In this document: piece after piece, positions 1 through 8,344 of the stretch
Numbering within the stretch: position 1 is the stretch's first letter
Layout: each line of letters opens with the position of its first letter
NCBI GenBank assembly: GCA_016783675.1
Contig: JADHWE010000028.1
Location: 1-32,946 of the forward strand
Source of the DNA: Kiritimatiellia bacterium
GTDB lineage: Bacteria > Verrucomicrobiota > Kiritimatiellia > UBA8416 > JABMPJ01
DNA length: 32,946 nucleotides
Direction: 5' to 3'
Notes under the pieces: model-generated
Seen by the model: the letters and a program-made list of their open reading frames with translations, nothing else
The model's database searches: none
What the model was told of the DNA's origin: nothing
Translations under genes and position numbers: made by a program

Positions 1-1
1 T

Positions 2-199
2 CTGTCATGCCGAGCGCAGCCGAGGCATCTCTGCCCATTCGTGGGGCACGACATCCAATCCACTTCGCTGCACAGAATTGGGCTCTGTTTACAGGCGTTT
101 CGCTTGAACCAGCAACAAGAACTGGGGATAGTCCTGGAGCTGAGCTACCTTGATCGGAAGAAAGGCGTTCGCTATGATCCACGGCGACGGTATGGATAA
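2..199 (+). CDS. Possible 3' end of an upstream gene (partial)
   Basis: One frame is open from the left edge to a TAA at 197-199, ending with residues ..LSYLDRKKGVRYDPRRRYG. I do not recognise the sequence. The other two plus frames close earlier, and the first 40 bases look like an intergenic palindrome, which argues against coding. If it is real it would be the tail of the gene preceding the glycosyltransferase at 251. The remaining 50 bases before 251 hold nothing I can name. Confidence 0.15.
   Translation: MSCRAQPRHLCPFVGHDIQSTSLHRIGLCLQAFRLNQQQELGIVLELSYLDRKKGVRYDPRRRYG
5..31. repeat. Short imperfect palindrome near window start
   Basis: The arms ATGCC (7-11) and GGCAT (24-28) are inverted around a GC-rich core. 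The segment resembles short intergenic palindromes that I recall from many unrelated bacterial genomes, but only one copy is visible here, so calling it a repeat family member is a guess. Confidence 0.25.
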
Positions 200-250
200 T
201 GTGCTTCGTAGCTATTTCGCTGCGGCCGTGCTATACGATGGGCCTACGAC

Positions 251-1474
251 ATGAACATTCTGTTGATTAACCAGTACTATCCGCCGGACGTGGCGCCGAC
301 AGGTCAGTATCTGCATGACCTGGCGCGACGGCTGATAGCGCGCGGCCACACGGTCACGGTGCTGGCGTCGCGGTCGTCGTACAACGGTGACGTACGGTAT
401 GGGGCACGGGAGACAATTGACGGTATTGATGTCCGGCGCGTGGGCGGACTGAACTTCGGTCGAGGTAACCTGCTGCTCAAGGCCGTCGAATACGGCTGGT
501 TCCTGGCGAGGCTGGCGGTCCGACTGCGTCGGATGCGACCTGCGGCGGATTTTGTGCTCTGCCTGACCACGCCTCCATTCGTTGGCGCGGTTGCGCGCGC
601 GTGCCGGCGACGGCAAAGTGCCTATGGCCATTGGATCATGGATCTCTATCCGGACGTGCTGTTTGCGCATGATATGGTCAAGCCGGGAAGCTGGACCGCG
701 CGACGTCTTGCCGCCCTGGCGAGCTACACTATCGGCGGCGGCGCTTTCGCGGTCGGCCTCGGACCCGACATGGCCGCCCGACTTAGGCCGTATGCCGGAA
801 GTGCACAGGTTGAGTCGATTCCGCTCTGGCCGTTGACGGTGCCCGAGCCCGACGATGTTGCGGTGCAGGCCTTACGATACGAACGAGGATGGAAGGAAAC
901 CGACACCGTCTTCATGTACTCCGGCAACATGGGACTGGGGCACCGGTTTAGCGAGTTCCTTGCCACGGTCGAAGCTACGGCCTCCAACCCGGCCGTACGC
1001 TGGGTATTCGCCGGTGGCGGTAAGCGTCGCCCCGAGATGGAAGCGTTCGCCGCGGCCCATCCCGAGGCACGGCTCGAGCTGCTTCCTTATGCCCCACCCG
1101 ATCAGCTGGCGGCACACCAGCTTTCTGGAGACGTGCATCTGATGAGTCTCGACAATCGGTGGAAAGGGTGCATGATACCCAGCAAGGTACAGGCGATCTG
1201 TCAGCTTGGTCGGCCGATCATATTCGTCGGCGGGCGCGACAGCAGTCCGGCACAGTGGATCATGGCGTACGAGGCCGGCTGGGTGGTGGACGAGATGGAT
1301 ACGGCGGCGCTGAAGGATGCCGTCGAAAGCGCCCTTGATCCGGAAGAACGCGCGCACCGCGGTGCGGGCGCCCGACGCCTGGCCGAAGCGGCATTTGGAG
1401 CCGAGAGCAATGCTAACCGTCTGTGTGATCTGATTGAGACATGTATACCGTCCTCTCATTTGAAGTCCTCCTGA
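251..1474 (+). CDS. Glycosyltransferase family 4 protein, WbuB-like
   Basis: A 407-residue GT-B fold glycosyltransferase of the GT4 group, probably transferring a nucleotide-activated sugar to a lipid-linked oligosaccharide at the cytoplasmic face of the membrane during surface polysaccharide assembly. The N-terminus MNILLINQYYPPDVAPTG is the typical opening of WbuB-like enzymes, with the acceptor-side Rossmann domain in about residues 1-190. The donor-side domain begins near residue 210; it contains YSGNMGLGH (about 223-231), FAGGGKRRPEM, and the late segment with IPSKVQAICQLGRPI, which corresponds to the conserved nucleotide-sugar binding loop. ATG 251 is the first start after an in-frame stop at 209-211; no clear Shine-Dalgarno sequence precedes it. 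It overlaps the next gene by 34 bases, which suggests co-transcription with the phosphosugar transferase. The sugar and acceptor cannot be deduced. Confidence 0.88.
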   Translation: MNILLINQYYPPDVAPTGQYLHDLARRLIARGHTVTVLASRSSYNGDVRYGARETIDGIDVRRVGGLNFGRGNLLLKAVEYGWFLARLAVRLRRMRPAADFVLCLTTPPFVGAVARACRRRQSAYGHWIMDLYPDVLFAHDMVKPGSWTARRLAALASYTIGGGAFAVGLGPDMAARLRPYAGSAQVESIPLWPLTVPEPDDVAVQALRYERGWKETDTVFMYSGNMGLGHRFSEFLATVEATASNPAVRWVFAGGGKRRPEMEAFAAAHPEARLELLPYAPPDQLAAHQLSGDVHLMSLDNRWKGCMIPSKVQAICQLGRPIIFVGGRDSSPAQWIMAYEAGWVVDEMDTAALKDAVESALDPEERAHRGAGARRLAEAAFGAESNANRLCDLIETCIPSSHLKSS

Positions 1475-3342
1475 AATACCCGTTCGCCCTACTCGTCGGG
1501 TTCCTGGTGACCTTCCTGCTAACGCCCGTGATTCGTCACCTCTCCCTCAAGATCGGAATGGTGGACCAACCACGCCGTCGTCATGCCCACACCAAGTCAA
1601 CAGCAACCGGGGGCGGCATCGCGGTCTTCCTGGGATTCCACGTCGCCTGCTTCGCCATATTCGTGCTGCCATGGGCTCCATTCTACGGGAGCCTGGACGC
1701 CGTCTGGTGGTGGCACTTTCTACTCCTTTCCACGCTGCTGCTCTGCATCGGAATCTTCGATGACCTGTTTGAACTCAAGCCATCAATGAAACTGGGCGGA
1801 CAGGTTCTGATTGCCTTGCTGGCCTTCTTCTTCGACATGCGCATTGAGGCGATTCTCGGGGTCAGCCTGCCTGTCGTGGTCGACCTGGTGCTGACGGTCC
1901 TCTGGTTCGTCATCATTATGAATGCCTTCAACCTGATTGACGGCATGGACGGGCTGGCTGCCGGCCTTGCGCTGATCGCATCCGTCGGCATGGCAGGCTC
2001 CTTCCTGATTCGCCACATGCCGGCCGATGCGCTGGTGCTCATCGGAGCCGTCGGTAGTTGTCTTGCTTTTCTGCGCTACAACTTCCATCCAGCCAGCATC
2101 TTCCTTGGCGACAGCGGCAGCATGTTCCTCGGCTTCCTTCTGGCATCCGTGGCCGTGAGCTCGGGAGGCACCAAGGCCACAACATTCACCACCATCACGG
2201 TACCACTCCTTGCCATCGGCATCCCTATCTTTGATACGGCGCTGGCCGTGTGGCGACGCAGCATGCGGCGGTTGCAGGGAAAGACAGACACCGACCGTGA
2301 TGAAGAACTGATCGGCGTCTTCTCTGGCGATGTCGACCATGTGCATCACCGCCTGCTGCGCTCGGGTCTATCGTACCGTGCCGCTGCAAGCTGGCTCTAC
2401 ATTCTCGCGCTTGGACTCGTGGCGGTCGGACTGCTGAGCATGATGTACCACTCGCATGCGACCGGCATCTACATTATCGCCTTTGTAGCCATCACCTACG
2501 TGGTCGTGCGCCATCTTGCGCGCATCGAGCTATGGACCAGCGGCCAGGTGATCATCCAGGGCATGCACCGCCCCAGCGCCCACCTCATGGCCATCGTGGC
2601 CTATCCCATTGTGGATGTTTGTGCGCTCGGTGCGGCGCTGGCGACAGGCATCTACTTCAGCGCTGAATTTGAGACGCTCAACGACTTGAAGAGCCTGTGG
2701 ATTGACCAGACGCCTGTCTGGGTAGGGATACCCTTCCTCTGCGTTTTTACGGCGCGAACCTACTCGCGGGTCTGGAGCCGGGCCCGCATGTCGGAGTTCA
2801 TCATGCTGGGCAGCGCTCTCGTGGCGGGTGCCCTCGTGTCAGCCGGACTGACAGCCCTGGTTGCTATCATCTCCACCCCGTCGCTTGTCCTGCAATGCCT
2901 GCTGCACGCGACGATTTCGATCACGTTGATCGCCGGTGTGCGGGCATTTCCTCGCGCCATCCTTGACTCCATGGCAGGCCGCGACCGCGCCCGAGGAAAC
3001 CGGCGCACGCTGCTGATCGGGGCCAGCCCGCAGGCCACCCTCTACCTGATGGACCAGGGATTACGCATCGCGAATGACAGGAGTTCCACAAACGTGATCG
3101 GGTATATCGACAATAATCGCCAACTTCACGGCCGCTACGTGGGAGGGCAACTTGTTCATGGCGGGATCGACCAACTGGAATCCGAGATCCGTGATCACGA
3201 AATCGACATGCTCGTCATCATCGGTAATCTCGATGACAAGAACATGCAGGCGGTAACCACGGTGGCCGACCGCAACGGGGTGGACGTCTATGCCTGGCAG
3301 ACCGGCATCCGGACTATCCGTCGGAACCGGCCGGCGGAATAG
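1441..3342 (+). CDS. WecA/MraY-family polyprenyl-phosphate sugar-1-phosphate transferase with C-terminal Rossmann-like domain
   Basis: This 633-residue protein starts glycan assembly by moving a sugar-1-phosphate from a UDP-sugar to a polyprenyl phosphate. The N-terminal multi-span domain (about 10-330) carries the family signatures: DD at 107-108, NAFNLIDGMDG at 161-171, FLGDSGS at 221-227 and HVHHRL at 300-305. A second membrane bundle follows (about 320-505), then a soluble domain (about 520-633) with RRTLLIGASPQA and YIDNNRQLHGRYVGG. That second half resembles the N-terminal membrane plus CoA-binding-3 region of WbaP or FlaA1-type proteins rather than anything in plain WecA, which is about 350 residues. 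The ORF begins inside the preceding glycosyltransferase gene, and its 3' end overlaps the convergent permease gene by 29 bases. The family call is firm; the exact sugar is unknown, and the role of the C-terminal half is inference. Confidence 0.9.
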   Translation: MYTVLSFEVLLKYPFALLVGFLVTFLLTPVIRHLSLKIGMVDQPRRRHAHTKSTATGGGIAVFLGFHVACFAIFVLPWAPFYGSLDAVWWWHFLLLSTLLLCIGIFDDLFELKPSMKLGGQVLIALLAFFFDMRIEAILGVSLPVVVDLVLTVLWFVIIMNAFNLIDGMDGLAAGLALIASVGMAGSFLIRHMPADALVLIGAVGSCLAFLRYNFHPASIFLGDSGSMFLGFLLASVAVSSGGTKATTFTTITVPLLAIGIPIFDTALAVWRRSMRRLQGKTDTDRDEELIGVFSGDVDHVHHRLLRSGLSYRAAASWLYILALGLVAVGLLSMMYHSHATGIYIIAFVAITYVVVRHLARIELWTSGQVIIQGMHRPSAHLMAIVAYPIVDVCALGAALATGIYFSAEFETLNDLKSLWIDQTPVWVGIPFLCVFTARTYSRVWSRARMSEFIMLGSALVAGALVSAGLTALVAIISTPSLVLQCLLHATISITLIAGVRAFPRAILDSMAGRDRARGNRRTLLIGASPQATLYLMDQGLRIANDRSSTNVIGYIDNNRQLHGRYVGGQLVHGGIDQLESEIRDHEIDMLVIIGNLDDKNMQAVTTVADRNGVDVYAWQTGIRTIRRNRPAE

Positions 3343-4594
3343 GTTTGCCGTCGACGTCTTTGGCCGGATGCTCCAACTCGGCATCGAAGTCAACCAGCAC
3401 GTTGCGATAGTGCAGGTGCTCGAGTTCGTGGGCCGCCTCATGCGCCGCTTCAGCCGACATGCCGGACCGGATGAGATGGCCCTCCCAAAGCTGATGTGAA
3501 CGCATGATGTGCGCGGCCTCCTGGCTTCCCTTGTCGGTAAGCAGGATACAGCCCTTGCGGAGCGGGCCTGGATCAATCAGATCCTCCCGCACCATCTGGC
3601 GCGCCACCTTGCGCAGGTGCCGTTTGTCGAGGGGCAGCTCCTCGATCTCGCGGCATCCCTCGTAGGCCCAGCGCAGGACATCTTCCAGGTCCGCTTGCGG
3701 TACCAGCCGGCGGCGCCGCAACCAGGCCGCCATGAGGCCATAGCGCGGGGCCAGAATCAACCCCACCAGGAAGAGGAGGAACCCCATGAACATGATGGAG
3801 CCACCGCCGGACGCATTGACCCACTCAGAAAAGTAGAGTCCCGTGATCACGGAGAGCACACCCATCACGGCGGCCAGCCCCATCATGCGCGGCAGGCGGT
3901 CGGTCAGCATGTACGCCAGGGCCGCAGGTGTGATCAGCAGGCCAACGATCATGATCACCCCGACCATGGATATGCCGGCCACGCAGACCAGCGCAATCAT
4001 GATCGTCAGCAGAATGTGAATGCCACGTGTCGGCAACCCGATCGAGGCCGCCATGGTGGGATCGAAGCTGACGATGGTGAGGTGCCGATAGAAAATAGTG
4101 ATGATGGAGAGCACCACCGCCGCCACACCGGCGCTCAGCCACAGGTCGGCCCATGAGACCCCATAGATGTCTCCCTGGAAGAAGTGGTTGAGGTCGATGT
4201 TGATGTGCTGCTGAAAGCGCGTCAAAATGACCACACCCGCCGCGAAGAGCCCCGTGTAGATGATGCCAATCGCTGTGTCCTCGGCAATTCGTCCCACGTT
4301 GCTCAAAAAGCTGATGCTCACCGAGGTGAGCAGTGCTGCAATCAACGCCCCGAGCAGGAGCCCACCGGCCGTGAACCCGCCGGCGAAGAGCGCATTCATC
4401 ACGAGGTATCCGATACCAACGCCCGGCAGCAGTGCGTGGCTCATGGCATCACCGATGAAGGCCATCTTGCGCAGGATGATGTAGCAGCCCAACACGGCAC
4501 AGGCCACGGCAATAATAGATCCACCCAGCGCACCCTTGACGAAATAGGCGTGCGTCCATGGCTCGCAGAACACGTTGTAGAGCCAGGCACTCAT
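3314..4594 (-). CDS. Metal ABC transporter permease fused to a DtxR/MntR-like module
   Basis: Residues 1-290 form a ZnuB/MntB-type permease (ABC-3 family) with about eight or nine membrane spans; the early segment LRKMAFIGDAMSHALLPGVG (41-60) is a family hallmark. Plain permeases of this family stop near residue 290, but here a soluble extension runs to 426. Residues about 300-360 look like a winged helix, and 361-426 match the dimerisation and metal-binding domain of DtxR/MntR: HQLWE at 367-371, then HEAAHELEH at 385-393, ending in DVDGKPIP. His367, Glu371, His385, His389, Glu392 and His393 fall where metal ligands lie in that family. The likely job is import of Mn, Zn or Fe, with the extension sensing cytoplasmic metal. 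The gene overlaps the ATPase gene by 4 bases (ATGA) and is last in the operon. Whether the module still binds DNA is unknown. Confidence 0.93.
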   Translation of the reverse strand: MSAWLYNVFCEPWTHAYFVKGALGGSIIAVACAVLGCYIILRKMAFIGDAMSHALLPGVGIGYLVMNALFAGGFTAGGLLLGALIAALLTSVSISFLSNVGRIAEDTAIGIIYTGLFAAGVVILTRFQQHINIDLNHFFQGDIYGVSWADLWLSAGVAAVVLSIITIFYRHLTIVSFDPTMAASIGLPTRGIHILLTIMIALVCVAGISMVGVIMIVGLLITPAALAYMLTDRLPRMMGLAAVMGVLSVITGLYFSEWVNASGGGSIMFMGFLLFLVGLILAPRYGLMAAWLRRRRLVPQADLEDVLRWAYEGCREIEELPLDKRHLRKVARQMVREDLIDPGPLRKGCILLTDKGSQEAAHIMRSHQLWEGHLIRSGMSAEAAHEAAHELEHLHYRNVLVDFDAELEHPAKDVDGKPIPPAGSDG

Positions 4595-5355
4595 GCCTCG
4601 CCCTCCTCGTTCCAGCTCATCTTGCGTAGCGTCCCGCCATAGACCTCTGCCAGCAGGTTCGGCTCCAGCACCTCGCGCGGCGGGCCATAGGCATACACGC
4701 GCCGATTGAGCAACACCACGCGATCGAAGAACTCGGCCGCCGTTTCCAGGTCGTGATGCACAACCACCACCGTCTTGCCCTCTTCCCTCGCCCCCGCCAG
4801 CAGCCCGGCGATAGCGCGCTCGGTGGCGGCGTCGACCCCGGCAAACGGTTCATCCAAAAGGAGAATGTCCGACTCCTGCGCCAACGCCCGCGCCATGAAA
4901 ACCCGCTGCTGCTGACCGCCACTGAGCTGCCCGATCTGCCGGTCCGCAAACTCCGTCATCCGAACCGCATCGAGGGCATGCTTCACCTTCTCGCGGTCTT
5001 CACCGCGGATCGATTGATACCAGCGCCGGTGCCCGTAACGTCCCATCGTGACCACGTCACGCACCGTCACGGGAAAAGACCAGTCGATCTGGCCACGCTG
5101 TGGCACATAGGCCACCAGGCCACGTGCGTCGGCGACCGGCTGTCCGAACACCCGAACGGTACCGTAATCGCGCGGCACAAATCCCATGATCGACTTGATG
5201 ATCGTGGACTTGCCGGCCCCGTTAGGACCCAGGATCCCCACAACCGTGCCGCGCGGAATATCGAGCGAGACGTCTACCAACACCGCCTTGGTCTGGTAAG
5301 ACACCGTGAGGTGTTCCATGGTGATCCCGGTTGAGCTGGCGGTCGCGGCGTCCAT
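4591..5355 (-). CDS. Metal ABC transporter ATP-binding protein
   Basis: A 254-residue ABC ATPase that powers the adjacent permease. Visible motifs are the Walker A GPNGAGKST (43-51), Q-loop Gln86 in YVPQR, signature LSGGQ (144-148), Walker B ILLLDEP (164-170) and the switch His201 in VVHHD. Its length and the sequence around the Q-loop (PQRGQIDWSFPVTV) fit the ZnuC/MntA/SitB group of zinc, manganese and iron importers. Its start codon shares one base with the end of the upstream small protein, and its end overlaps the permease start by four bases, so translation of the three genes is probably coupled. The metal cannot be decided from the ATPase. Confidence 0.95.
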   Translation of the reverse strand: MDAATASSTGITMEHLTVSYQTKAVLVDVSLDIPRGTVVGILGPNGAGKSTIIKSIMGFVPRDYGTVRVFGQPVADARGLVAYVPQRGQIDWSFPVTVRDVVTMGRYGHRRWYQSIRGEDREKVKHALDAVRMTEFADRQIGQLSGGQQQRVFMARALAQESDILLLDEPFAGVDAATERAIAGLLAGAREEGKTVVVVHHDLETAAEFFDRVVLLNRRVYAYGPPREVLEPNLLAEVYGGTLRKMSWNEEGEA

Positions 5356-5918
5356 CAGCGATCCCCCAATCCACGGTCAAGCGTTGCCAGATCCGGAGCC
5401 AGGCTGAGTACCACTTCACCTGAAACGCGTGTGCCGTCCCCCTCAGACCACAGCGTCGCCTCATCGCAGGCCACATCATCGCGCAGCATCCGCAGGCGCA
5501 AGGGACAGGGATGGCGCGCGTCCCCGGGGCCGGGCACGGCTTCAACAAAGAGCGTTACGGAATCGCCCATGAACGGCAGGTTCGTCACGGCAATGGTCTC
5601 GCCTCGTTGCAGCTCATCCGCAGAAGCGTACAGCACGCGAGATCCCTGCCGCACCATCAGGCGCGTTGCCTCGGCCTCTCCCGCTGTTCGTACGGCGAAC
5701 GGGTCATTGCCGGCCGTGAAGCCCAAGGTGATGTCCAGCCTGTAGCGCGCCCTTGATTCCGGCGTGATGTCGTGGTCCGCATGCCCGTGGGTTTCGGGCT
5801 CATTCGCGAAGCTGAAGTCGAAACGCGCGGTCAGGGCATACTGGCACACCCCAACGGCCCCGAGCAGGAGTGCCGTGACCAGAAGACTGATGACGAATCG
5901 AACCATTCGCAGCCACAC
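5355..5918 (-). CDS. Membrane-anchored periplasmic protein of the metal ABC operon, unknown function
   Basis: I do not recognise this 187-residue protein. One hydrophobic segment (about 8-29) is followed by a soluble domain expected in the periplasm. Directly after the membrane segment is a short His/Asp cluster, ETHGHADHD (42-50), that could bind a divalent metal. The rest is rich in beta-strand-like alternation, with VSGEVVLSLAPDLATLD near the end. The gene begins 3 bases after the binding-protein stop and shares a base with the ATPase start, so it is clearly an operon member. A role as an accessory metal chaperone or transporter partner is only an inference from position and the His cluster. 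Confidence 0.8.
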   Translation of the reverse strand: MWLRMVRFVISLLVTALLLGAVGVCQYALTARFDFSFANEPETHGHADHDITPESRARYRLDITLGFTAGNDPFAVRTAGEAEATRLMVRQGSRVLYASADELQRGETIAVTNLPFMGDSVTLFVEAVPGPGDARHPCPLRLRMLRDDVACDEATLWSEGDGTRVSGEVVLSLAPDLATLDRGLGDR

Positions 5919-5921
5919 TCC

Positions 5922-6851
5922 TTAGCGATCCTCGACCAGTGCGAACACCACTTGCAGGGTGTTTTCGCGCATCATTCCCAGGTAGGTTTCCCCGGCGCTC
6001 CCGCCTTCACCCATGGCGTCGGAGTAGAGTTCGCCACCTATGCGCACGCCGGCCTCTCCGGCAACCTGGCGAATCATCTTCGGGTTGACCGATGTCTCCA
6101 CGAAGATGGCGGGCACGTTGAAATCGCGGATCGACTTCACCACGAGGCGACGGCGCTCCGGGGTCATCCCCCCGCCGATCTCGCTTCCGGTCGACCATCC
6201 GACCGGGCTGCGGACCTTGAATCCATAGCGCGCCGCGAAGTAGTTGAATGCATCGTGGCTGGTCACGAGTACGCGGCGTTCCACCGGCACGCGGCTGACC
6301 TGCTTTTCAATCCATGCATCGAGCGCACGCAGTTGCTGAAGATAAAGGTCGCTGCGCGCACGGTAGCGGGCGGCGCCAGCGGGATCGATCTCGATCACGG
6401 CGGCGAGTATATTGTTGAGGTAGAGTGCGGCATTGCGCGGATCGAACCATGCATGCGGGTCCTTGACGACCTGGCCTTCGTATTCGAGATCGAGCGGCTG
6501 TACGCCGTCGGTGCAGGTCACCAGGGGCTTGTTCCCGTTGTCACGCGCGAGCGTCTGCATCCAGTTCTTGCCCTCGAGGTGCAGTCCGTTCTGGACACAG
6601 AGCGCGGCGGTCTCAACCAGTCGGTTATCGCCCGGTACCGGCTGGTAGACATGCGGGTTCACGCCGGGGCCCAGGATACAGATGACCTCCATATCGTCAC
6701 CCACGATTTCGCGCGCCAGGTCGGCCGTCTGCGTGGTCGAGCAGACGATGCGCGGTTTGGCCCCTCCCTCGGCGAGACCTACGGTGCTCAAGGCCAGGAA
6801 CAAGAGACCCGTACAGGCTACGCGCAGGGCAGGTGCTGCGGTCATTTTCAT
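5922..6851 (-). CDS. Metal ABC transporter substrate-binding protein (ZnuA/MntC-like, cluster A-I)
   Basis: A 309-residue periplasmic metal receptor. The frame is open further upstream, but ATG 6851 is preceded by GGAGGAA at a good distance and begins a signal peptide (MKMTAAPALRV.., hydrophobic to about residue 25, AEGG at the cleavage area). Cluster A-I binding proteins use His, His, Glu/His and Asp ligands. Here the candidates are PHVYQP, DPHAWFD, SHDAFNYFAARYG and LYSDAMGE, all in the expected order. There is no long His-rich loop of the kind common in zinc-specific ZnuA, which mildly favours manganese or iron. It is the first gene of the operon, with a possible promoter just upstream (6894-6921). 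Confidence 0.93.
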   Translation of the reverse strand: MKMTAAPALRVACTGLLFLALSTVGLAEGGAKPRIVCSTTQTADLAREIVGDDMEVICILGPGVNPHVYQPVPGDNRLVETAALCVQNGLHLEGKNWMQTLARDNGNKPLVTCTDGVQPLDLEYEGQVVKDPHAWFDPRNAALYLNNILAAVIEIDPAGAARYRARSDLYLQQLRALDAWIEKQVSRVPVERRVLVTSHDAFNYFAARYGFKVRSPVGWSTGSEIGGGMTPERRRLVVKSIRDFNVPAIFVETSVNPKMIRQVAGEAGVRIGGELYSDAMGEGGSAGETYLGMMRENTLQVVFALVEDR

Positions 6852-6893
6852 GATCTTCCTCCACCCCCATCGTGTCTGTTCGAATACGAGGGG

Positions 6894-6921
6894 ACTATAG
6901 CACGGCGAAGCGCGGCAGCAA
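6894..6921 (-). promoter_or_regulatory. Possible sigma70 promoter of the metal ABC operon
   Basis: Reading the minus strand, TTGCTG (6921-6916) and TATAGT (6899-6894) are separated by 16 bases, and the -10 box is preceded by TGC, giving an extended -10 pattern. It lies in the gap between the histidine kinase stop and the binding-protein start, with about 42 bases to the ATG. I see no clear metal-regulator box over it. Confidence 0.4.
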
Positions 6922-6936
6922 TGAAAGAGTCCGTGC

Positions 6937-8265
6937 CTATGTACGGGCGCGCTTGGGCAGCGTGAAGTAGAACGTGCTGCCTTCATCCAGTACCGGATCG
7001 ACGCCGATGGTGCCGCCGTGAAGCTTGACGATCTTGGCGCAGGATGCCAGCCCGATGCCGCTGCCATCGCCCTTGGCGTGTGTCTTCAGCTGCTGGTACG
7101 GCCGGAAAACCGCGCGCTTGTGTTTCACGTCGAACCCGATTCCGTTGTCACGGATGTGGATACGCACTTCGTCGCCGGCGTCTGCAGCGTCCAGGCGGAT
7201 GGAAGGTGATATCCCGGGCTTGCGGTACTTGATGGCATTGACCAGCAACTCCTGCAGGAGCGTGGTAAGCTGCATACGATCGCCCCACACCACGGGGAGC
7301 GGCTCCGCGAAAATCTCCGCGCCGCTCTCCTCGATCGGCTGTTTCAGGTTCAGTTTCACGGCCTCCAGCACATCTTCCAGCGACACGTTACGGAACGCCT
7401 CGCTGGAGTTCTCCAGGCAGGCATAGTTCAGCATGCTTGCGATCATCTTGCTCATTCGGTCAGCCGTTCCGGTCACAAAGCTCATGTGCTCGGCCATGGC
7501 TTTCTTACCATCTTTGTCCCGGCATGACTCCGGGTCCATCGTTTTGAGGACCGTGCGAATCGAGTGCAGGGGCACCTTGAGATCGTGCGCCACGGCGCTG
7601 GCGAATTGCTGAAGCTCATTGTTGGCAAGCTGCAGCGCCTCCGCTTTCTCCTCCAGCTCGTCCTTGTGCAGCTCCACCAGCCGCGACATGTGGAAACTCC
7701 TGGCCGCCATGCGTGCCTGGGAAACCGCTGCGGCAATCACGCATACGGCCGTGATGAAGGGGGTGTAGAACAGCGTGAGTTCAACCCGTGTGGGCGCGCA
7801 GCACATCAGAATGGCCGCCAGGGTCAGCACGAGCGGAATGGCCACAATCGCCCAGAGGTACTTGCGAACCCCGTTGCAGAATACAAACATGGCCAGCACG
7901 GCAGCCTGCATGGTGCCGGCCGCCCCGTAGGCCGATCCAGCCAGCGCTTTATGGAAGAGCCCCACCGAGAACAACCCGCTCGAAACCATGAGGGACGTCA
8001 ACAGGATGACATGCGCAGGAATCGTGTGCCGGGGATGCCGCTTGAGATAGCCGAACGAGAGCACCATGAAGACAACGCCGGGAATGAAGCCCACCATGCG
8101 CGCGAGAGCGAGCGTGCCCACATCCATGATGAAATAGTCATTGATGAACATGTAGCCCAGCACGAGAATCGCCACCCCGGCCATCATGCGCCCGTACCGC
8201 AAGCTCGTAGCCTGCAGCTCGTGCTGGTAGTCGCGTCGCAACGCCTGTTCGTCAAGAATCGCCAT
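6937..8265 (-). CDS. Membrane sensor histidine kinase (orphan)
   Basis: A 442-residue histidine kinase. About six hydrophobic segments (27-185) form an integral sensor region without a large periplasmic domain. A short helical linker (about 195-220) leads to a HisKA domain with FASAVAHDLKVPLHSIR, His227 being the phosphorylation site, and a HATPase domain with the N box ELLVNAIKY (Asn343), DNGIGF (373-378) and GDGSGIGLA (399-407). ATG 8265 is chosen because AGGCAG lies upstream; a start at 8322 would add 19 residues without a ribosome site. No response regulator gene is next to it, so its partner must be elsewhere. The signal is unknown. The gene ends 85 bases before the metal-binding protein gene, so a link to metal sensing is possible but unproven. 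Confidence 0.9.
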   Translation of the reverse strand: MAILDEQALRRDYQHELQATSLRYGRMMAGVAILVLGYMFINDYFIMDVGTLALARMVGFIPGVVFMVLSFGYLKRHPRHTIPAHVILLTSLMVSSGLFSVGLFHKALAGSAYGAAGTMQAAVLAMFVFCNGVRKYLWAIVAIPLVLTLAAILMCCAPTRVELTLFYTPFITAVCVIAAAVSQARMAARSFHMSRLVELHKDELEEKAEALQLANNELQQFASAVAHDLKVPLHSIRTVLKTMDPESCRDKDGKKAMAEHMSFVTGTADRMSKMIASMLNYACLENSSEAFRNVSLEDVLEAVKLNLKQPIEESGAEIFAEPLPVVWGDRMQLTTLLQELLVNAIKYRKPGISPSIRLDAADAGDEVRIHIRDNGIGFDVKHKRAVFRPYQQLKTHAKGDGSGIGLASCAKIVKLHGGTIGVDPVLDEGSTFYFTLPKRART

Positions 8266-8344
8266 CGTTCTGCCTGAGATCCTGTCCCAAATGTATCTTC
8301 TAACAGAAACAGTAGCGTGCATACGGGAACAGGTCCAGCAAAAC

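Noticed and set aside
1-250. tRNA or riboswitch in the left gap
   Set aside because: No cloverleaf or known aptamer core can be traced there.
5772-6965. Long plus-strand open frame of 397 codons
   Set aside because: It lies antisense to the metal-binding protein gene, with no recognisable protein and a composition typical of the opposite strand of GC-rich coding DNA.
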